From the NCBI GenBank assembly GCA_003023125.1, contig PXSY01000062.1:1-9971 (forward strand): DNA of 9,971 nucleotides. Direction: 5' to 3'. A program made the translations under genes and the position numbers. The DNA comes from Bacteroidetes bacterium QH_10_64_19. Lineage in GTDB: Bacteria > Bacteroidota > Rhodothermia > Rhodothermales > Salinibacteraceae. The notes under the pieces are model-generated. The model ran no database searches. It was not told the origin of the DNA and saw only the letters and a list, made by a program, of their open reading frames with translations. Of the stretch, positions 7,430 through 9,971 are shown piece after piece (the stretch's first letter is position 1; the number at the start of each line of letters is the position of its first letter).

Positions 7430-7485
7430 AAAAAAATGCTCCCGGTCCGGCCCGGCACACAAAGCGTCAGGCAAGACCCGGAGCA
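7430..7485 (-). terminator. Intrinsic terminator downstream of rpmF
   Basis: Reading the minus strand, TGCTCCGGGTC (7485-7475) pairs with GACCGGGAGCA (7447-7437) at 10 of 11 positions, and the second arm is followed at once by seven T residues (7436-7430). The 27-base loop is itself GC-rich and can fold further. This is the classical arrangement of a factor-independent terminator. It starts 47 bp after the rpmF stop and ends about 180 bp before plsX, so it would end or attenuate the DUF177-rpmF transcript and make plsX-fab depend on another promoter. Confidence 0.78.
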
Positions 7486-7531
7486 GGAGCGCCTCGCCTA
7501 TCCATCGTGGACGAGCCGGGAACACCCAGCC

Positions 7532-7729
7532 CTACGCCATGAAGTCTTCGGACGGCTCAATCACCTGTCGGCCGCGGTAATGGCCGCAGTGCTTACAGGC
7601 CCGATGCATGACCTTCGGGTTGCCGCAGTTGTTGCAGTCCATAAGCTGGGGCGGTTCCAACTCGTTGTAGTAGGTCGACCGCCGCTTATTGGTGCGAGAT
7701 TTCGAATGTCGTCGTTTCGGAACAGCCAT
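7532..7729 (-). CDS. rpmF: 50S ribosomal protein L32
   Basis: L32 is a small zinc-ribbon protein of the large ribosomal subunit. The 65-residue product starts with the family signature MAVPKRRHSKSRTNKRR, rich in Arg and Lys for rRNA contact, and carries two CxxC pairs, C32/C35 (CNNC) and C45/C48 (CKHC), that bind zinc, followed by GHYRGRQVI. The C-terminal tail is short and acidic. The start is fixed by the invariant N-terminus. It sits 179 bp downstream of the DUF177 gene, the usual neighbour across bacteria, and is separated from plsX by a strong terminator. A short CTTTC/GAAAG stem lies just before the ATG. Confidence 0.98.
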   Translation of the reverse strand: MAVPKRRHSKSRTNKRRSTYYNELEPPQLMDCNNCGNPKVMHRACKHCGHYRGRQVIEPSEDFMA

Positions 7730-7807
7730 GGCTCAGTCTTTCAGGAAAGTGAACGGGTTGTACGTGTCAGTTTCAGCAAGGCGCGCGCCAACCAGATCAG
7801 AAGAACG

Positions 7808-7902
7808 GCCCTCCTAAGATGGAGGGATCCGCAGCCGTGTTCAGCGGCACCGCTTCATTTCGCTCAGAATTTACAGCTGAGCCCTCCTTTCTCCGGACCT
7901 CC
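7808..7902 (-). other. Short hairpins and GGAG units in the DUF177-rpmF spacer
   Basis: The transcribed spacer before rpmF contains two perfect short stems: CCCTCC (7808-7813) with GGAGGG (7820-7825), loop of six, and GCTCAG (7862-7867) with CTGAGC (7877-7882), loop of nine. Just after the DUF177 stop, on the minus strand, three GGAG-led units of 7-8 bp occupy 7902-7881 (GGAGGTCC, GGAGAAA, GGAGGGC), a faint echo of the heptamer arrays. No T-run follows, so these are more likely leader or intercistronic structures than terminators. Whether they regulate rpmF is unknown. Confidence 0.35.
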
Positions 7903-7908
7903 GATTCG

Positions 7909-8403
7909 CTATTCTCCGTCCTTCAGCTTCTCAAGGTCGCTCCAGCGCGGATCAACAGGGCCATCGTCCTCTTCGTCGGTCGCCCCAAACTCACGATCGA
8001 TCGGTTCGTCTTCAGCCCCAGGGGCAATCTTCCGCTGCGGAATTGCGAGCAAAAGCGTATCACGCACTACGTCCGTGAGGTCAATCTCCCGGTCACTCGG
8101 GTCCAAAGGGCGCACCTCCTCAAATTCTTCTCCTTCTTGTCCCTGCATGTCAGGCGGACCGAATAGGATATTGTATTCTCCCTCAATCTCTTCCTCGTAG
8201 GACTGGAGGGTACGGTCGCACGTCAGTTCCGCGGTGGCCGTCGCATGCATCTGTACGAGAATGCGATCGCGGTGATACTGAAGAACAGCGTCGACCTGAA
8301 TCTCCTCAAACGTAGACGGGTCGAGGCTAGCCTGAGCGGCGGAGGGCGACAATTCCAGGTGGTGGATCCCCGTCGAAAGTGAGGAGATGTCGATCGTCAG
8401 CAT
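7909..8403 (-). CDS. DUF177 / YceD family protein
   Basis: This family is encoded next to rpmF in most bacteria and, in E. coli and plants, is linked to 23S rRNA processing or accumulation; the exact biochemistry is unsettled. From the ATG at 8403 the product is 164 residues. It shows the N-terminal IDISSLSTGIHHLEL beta segment, the family's TCDRTL (conserved Cys-x-Arg) at about 60-65, a strongly acidic central part (EEEIEGEY, EGEEFEEV), the REIDLTDVVRDTLLLAIP segment and the closing DPRWSDLEKLK motif. The C-terminal cysteine cluster found in proteobacterial members is absent, as I would expect for Bacteroidota-type members. An ATG 19 codons upstream (8460) is possible, but it lies inside a leader hairpin. 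It is the first gene of the unit running into rpmF. Confidence 0.87.
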   Translation of the reverse strand: MLTIDISSLSTGIHHLELSPSAAQASLDPSTFEEIQVDAVLQYHRDRILVQMHATATAELTCDRTLQSYEEEIEGEYNILFGPPDMQGQEGEEFEEVRPLDPSDREIDLTDVVRDTLLLAIPQRKIAPGAEDEPIDREFGATDEEDDGPVDPRWSDLEKLKDGE

Positions 8404-8763
8404 GACATCGAGATTGGCCCGGAAAAACCGTTTTCGCGAAGCTAGGTTGCAATGTAGCATCGGAAAACGGGTTCCTTTTCCGCCGTCTCGCCGTCTGAAC
8501 CTGCGTCAAGATTGGGGGAATCCGCTCGGGGCTGAAAACCAGGTCCTGCCTCGCACGTGCCAAAGTGACTGCAATAAATTTCTAGACGTGGAGACATAGG
8601 ACGGCGGAGCGTTTTTGACGTCGTCGTCTCTTCATCAGATCGGGCGGGACGCAGGCGCGCCCTGGAATTTCCGGGCGGCCTAGACGCTTGTGGGCTCAGG
8701 ACCGATCCAGCGCCCACCTGTCCTGCTTTCCTCCAGCCCCGTGCCAAGCAACGGATTACACCG
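8404..8763. promoter_or_regulatory. Divergent promoter region, DUF177-rpmF versus rplM-rpsI
   Basis: These 360 bp separate two divergent ribosomal-protein transcription units, so promoters for both must lie here unless they are elsewhere; this is inference from layout. No gene is supported. An AT-rich patch at about 8567-8585 and a T-run at 8611-8615 are the best places for promoter elements, but I could not match a -35/-10 pair or a Bacteroidota -33/-7 pair convincingly. A long hairpin occupies 8428-8470 next to the DUF177 start. No Shine-Dalgarno sequence precedes either ATG. Confidence 0.5.
8428..8470 (-). other. Leader hairpin upstream of the DUF177 gene
   Basis: CCGTTTTC (8428-8435) pairs with GAAAACGG (8463-8470), GA (8438-8439) with TC (8460-8461), and GCTA (8441-8444) with TAGC (8455-8458), giving fourteen pairs interrupted only by small internal loops, with a ten-base apical loop. 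It ends 25 bp before the DUF177 ATG at 8403. In the mRNA leader it could control translation of this gene, as autoregulated ribosomal-protein leaders do; as DNA it could be an operator. No U-tract follows, so a terminator is unlikely. Confidence 0.5.
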
Positions 8764-9210
8764 ATGGACACGCAAAGTTTTAAGACCTATAACGCCAAGA
8801 AGAGCACCGTCGAGCGCGACTGGTATGTCGTGGACGCCACGAACAAGATTGTGGGACGTCTCGCCTCCCGGATTGCACATGTGCTCCGTGGAAAGCACAA
8901 GCCCACGTACACACCTCACGTGGACACAGGTGATCACGTGATTGTGGTGAATGCCGACAAGGCGCGATTCACGGGCGGAAAGGAGCAGCAGAAGTCCTAC
9001 CACGAGTACAGCGGCTACCCGGGCGGCGACAAGTCCCAGACCCCAGCGGAGGTGCGGGAGGACAAACCCGAGTACATCATCAAGCAGGCCGTGGAAGGCA
9101 TGCTTCCGTCCGGTGCGCTCGGGCGGGACATGTTCACGAAGCTTCAAGTCTACGCTGGTCCGGATCACCCCCATCAGGCCCAGCAGCCCGACCCGCTCGA
9201 CACGGTATAG
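8764..9210 (+). CDS. rplM: 50S ribosomal protein L13
   Basis: L13 is an early-assembling protein of the large subunit that binds 23S rRNA. The 148-residue product is complete: an N-terminal extension typical of the Bacteroidota group ([13 protein letters not shown]), [17 protein letters not shown] (19-35), [17 protein letters not shown] (41-57), [13 protein letters not shown] (61-73), YSGYPGG (82-88), [12 protein letters not shown] (110-121) and [17 protein letters not shown] (126-142). Starts at the ATG at 8764; no Shine-Dalgarno is visible. It is followed 59 bp later by rpsI, the nearly universal partner, and the two are surely co-transcribed. Confidence 0.98.
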   Translation: MDTQSFKTYNAKKSTVERDWYVVDATNKIVGRLASRIAHVLRGKHKPTYTPHVDTGDHVIVVNADKARFTGGKEQQKSYHEYSGYPGGDKSQTPAEVREDKPEYIIKQAVEGMLPSGALGRDMFTKLQVYAGPDHPHQAQQPDPLDTV

Positions 9211-9269
9211 CGTCTCCGGCGGACGCCTCTTCCTCGATCGTCTTCTTTCCTGAAATTCCGACTTCTATC

Positions 9270-9668
9270 ATGCCCAAGATGACTCAGTACCAGGCCATTG
9301 GGCGCCGCAAGACCTCCACGGCTCGCGTGTACCTGCGGCCGGGGGACGGCTCCAGCTTTATCATCAACGATCGCGACGCGGAAGACTACTTCCCAGTCGC
9401 GTGGCGCCGCCGTACGCTCGATCAGCCGTTCGACGTGACCGACACGATCGGCCAGTTTAACGTGAAGGTAAATGCGTCCGGCGGCGGCCTCACCGGACAG
9501 GCCGAAGCCATCCGCCTCGGCATCGCCCGGGCGCTGGTTGAGTACGATGAGGAACTGCGGGGCCCGCTCCGCGATGCCGGTTACCTGACGCGTGACGACC
9601 GCATGGTCGAGCGCAAGAAGTACGGCCAGCCCGGTGCCCGCAAGAAGAGCCAGTACAGCAAGCGCTAG
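9270..9668 (+). CDS. rpsI: 30S ribosomal protein S9
   Basis: S9 is a head-domain protein of the small subunit whose basic C-terminal tail reaches the P-site tRNA. The 132-residue product shows AIGRRKTSTARVYLRPG (9-25), the YFPV segment (40-43), NVKVNASGGGLTGQAEAIRLGIARALVE (64-91, the S9 signature), LTRDDRMVERKKYGQPGARKKSQYSKR at the end, with the conserved terminal SKR. The ATG at 9270 is used; another at 9279 would remove three residues. It follows rplM and is separated from the next ribosomal gene by a 277-bp spacer filled with hairpin-forming repeats. Confidence 0.98.
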   Translation: MPKMTQYQAIGRRKTSTARVYLRPGDGSSFIINDRDAEDYFPVAWRRRTLDQPFDVTDTIGQFNVKVNASGGGLTGQAEAIRLGIARALVEYDEELRGPLRDAGYLTRDDRMVERKKYGQPGARKKSQYSKR

Positions 9669-9676
9669 GCGAACTG

Positions 9677-9746
9677 GGAATGCGGAATTCGGAGTGCGGA
9701 ATGGGAAGCCTTCCATTCCAACCCCTTCACTTCCCATTCCACACTC
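9677..9746 (+). repeat. Heptamer-phased hairpin after rpsI
   Basis: Four phased 7-bp units run from 9677 to 9704: GGAATGC, GGAATTC, GGAGTGC, GGAATGG. They begin nine bases after the rpsI TAG. Downstream, CCATTCC occurs at 9713-9719 and 9734-9740, exactly 21 bp (three units) apart, so the complementary strand has the same GGAATGG word in 7-bp phase. The segment 9692-9708 pairs with 9730-9746 at 16 of 17 positions across a 21-base loop, a very stable stem. The right arm is followed by A residues, not T, so it is not a standard intrinsic terminator for rpsI; on the minus strand the order would not suit one either. It may stabilise or process the rplM-rpsI transcript. Confidence 0.82.
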
Positions 9747-9795
9747 AAAAAATCATACGGCCCGATGTGACAGTGGGTTGACCGCGGTTGAGTGG

Positions 9796-9871
9796 GGGAG
9801 CACGGGCGCATGGGAGCGTGAGAGCAGAATCGCTTTTGCTCTCCACTCCCACGCCCCCGCGCCCTCTACCC
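9796..9871 (+). repeat. Second hairpin array in the rpsI-rpsB spacer
   Basis: The left arm consists of four phased 8-bp units: GGGAGCAC (9796), GGGCGCAT (9804), GGGAGCGT (9812), GAGAGCAG (9820). The right arm consists of five 7-bp units: TGCTCTC (9837), CACTCCC (9844), ACGCCCC (9851), CGCGCCC (9858), TCTACCC (9865). The arms are complementary in part: AGAGCAGAA (9821-9829) pairs with TTTTGCTCT (9834-9842) with one mismatch, and GGGAG (9812-9816) with CTCCC (9846-9850). The whole can fold as a long GC-rich hairpin 75 bp upstream of the next ATG. No U-tract follows. Confidence 0.72.
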
Positions 9872-9945
9872 AACCTTCGGTTTCGCTGCGCAGGCGACGG
9901 TCGTAGTAGCACAAACCCAATCTCCCATTCACTTGAAGGTATACT

Positions 9946-9971
9946 ATGGCTGACGAGACATCTACGCAGGA
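9946..9971 (+). CDS. rpsB: Start of a gene cut by the window edge, probably 30S ribosomal protein S2
   Basis: Only eight full codons (MADETSTQ) are visible before the window ends. GAAGGT (9935-9940) lies five bases upstream of the ATG and is the only convincing Shine-Dalgarno-like site in the window, which supports a real start. The assignment to rpsB rests on position: rpsB commonly follows rplM-rpsI in the Bacteroidota and Rhodothermota, and an acidic N-terminal extension before the conserved S2 core would suit this organism. The visible residues themselves are not diagnostic. Confidence 0.6.

Noticed and set aside
9940..9945. TATACT resembling a -10 promoter element before the last gene
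   Set aside because: It abuts the ATG, leaving no room for a leader, and overlaps the ribosome-binding region.

Overview
The window is a core-genome segment of a GC-rich bacterium. Protein sequence, gene order (DUF177-rpmF-plsX-fabH-fabD-...-fabG facing rplM-rpsI-rpsB) and strongly acidic proteins point to a salt-in halophile of the Rhodothermota, most like Salinibacter. The organism call is inference from recognition; no search was run. Most starts lack a clear Shine-Dalgarno sequence, as is common in the Bacteroidota/Rhodothermota.

Layout: 1-375 holds no supportable gene. A 71-residue two-helix membrane protein (376-591, +) converges on a DEAD-box RNA helicase (680-2028, -). The helicase is broken: the reading frame changes near 1033 and motif V is missing. 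Upstream on the minus strand lies a lipid-synthesis cluster: fabG (2243-2992), an unrecognised lipoprotein (3334-4077), fabD (4199-5137), fabH (5228-6235) and plsX (6283-7248). plsX appears to lack about 20 residues of its conserved core. A strong intrinsic terminator (7430-7485) separates these genes from rpmF (7532-7729) and a DUF177/YceD gene (7909-8403). A 360-bp divergent region (8404-8763) then leads into rplM, rpsI and the first codons of what is probably rpsB on the plus strand.

How the genes work together: plsX, fabH, fabD and fabG supply acyl-phosphate production, initiation, malonyl loading and the first reduction of type II fatty-acid synthesis. The flanking DUF177/L32 and L13/S9/S2 genes couple the region to ribosome production. 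acpP, which often follows fabG, is not in the window.

The main unexpected structure is a set of heptamer-phased repeat arrays. Several spacers begin, at or within a few bases of a stop codon, with degenerate tandem units of exactly 7 bp. Most face a second array of the complementary units, giving long imperfect hairpins. Three loci (588-686, 5143-5221, 9677-9746) share this architecture but use different unit sequences. A fourth (9796-9871) has 8-bp units on one arm and 7-bp units on the other. I see no phage, transposon, CRISPR array or defence system; otherwise the region is ordinary housekeeping DNA.
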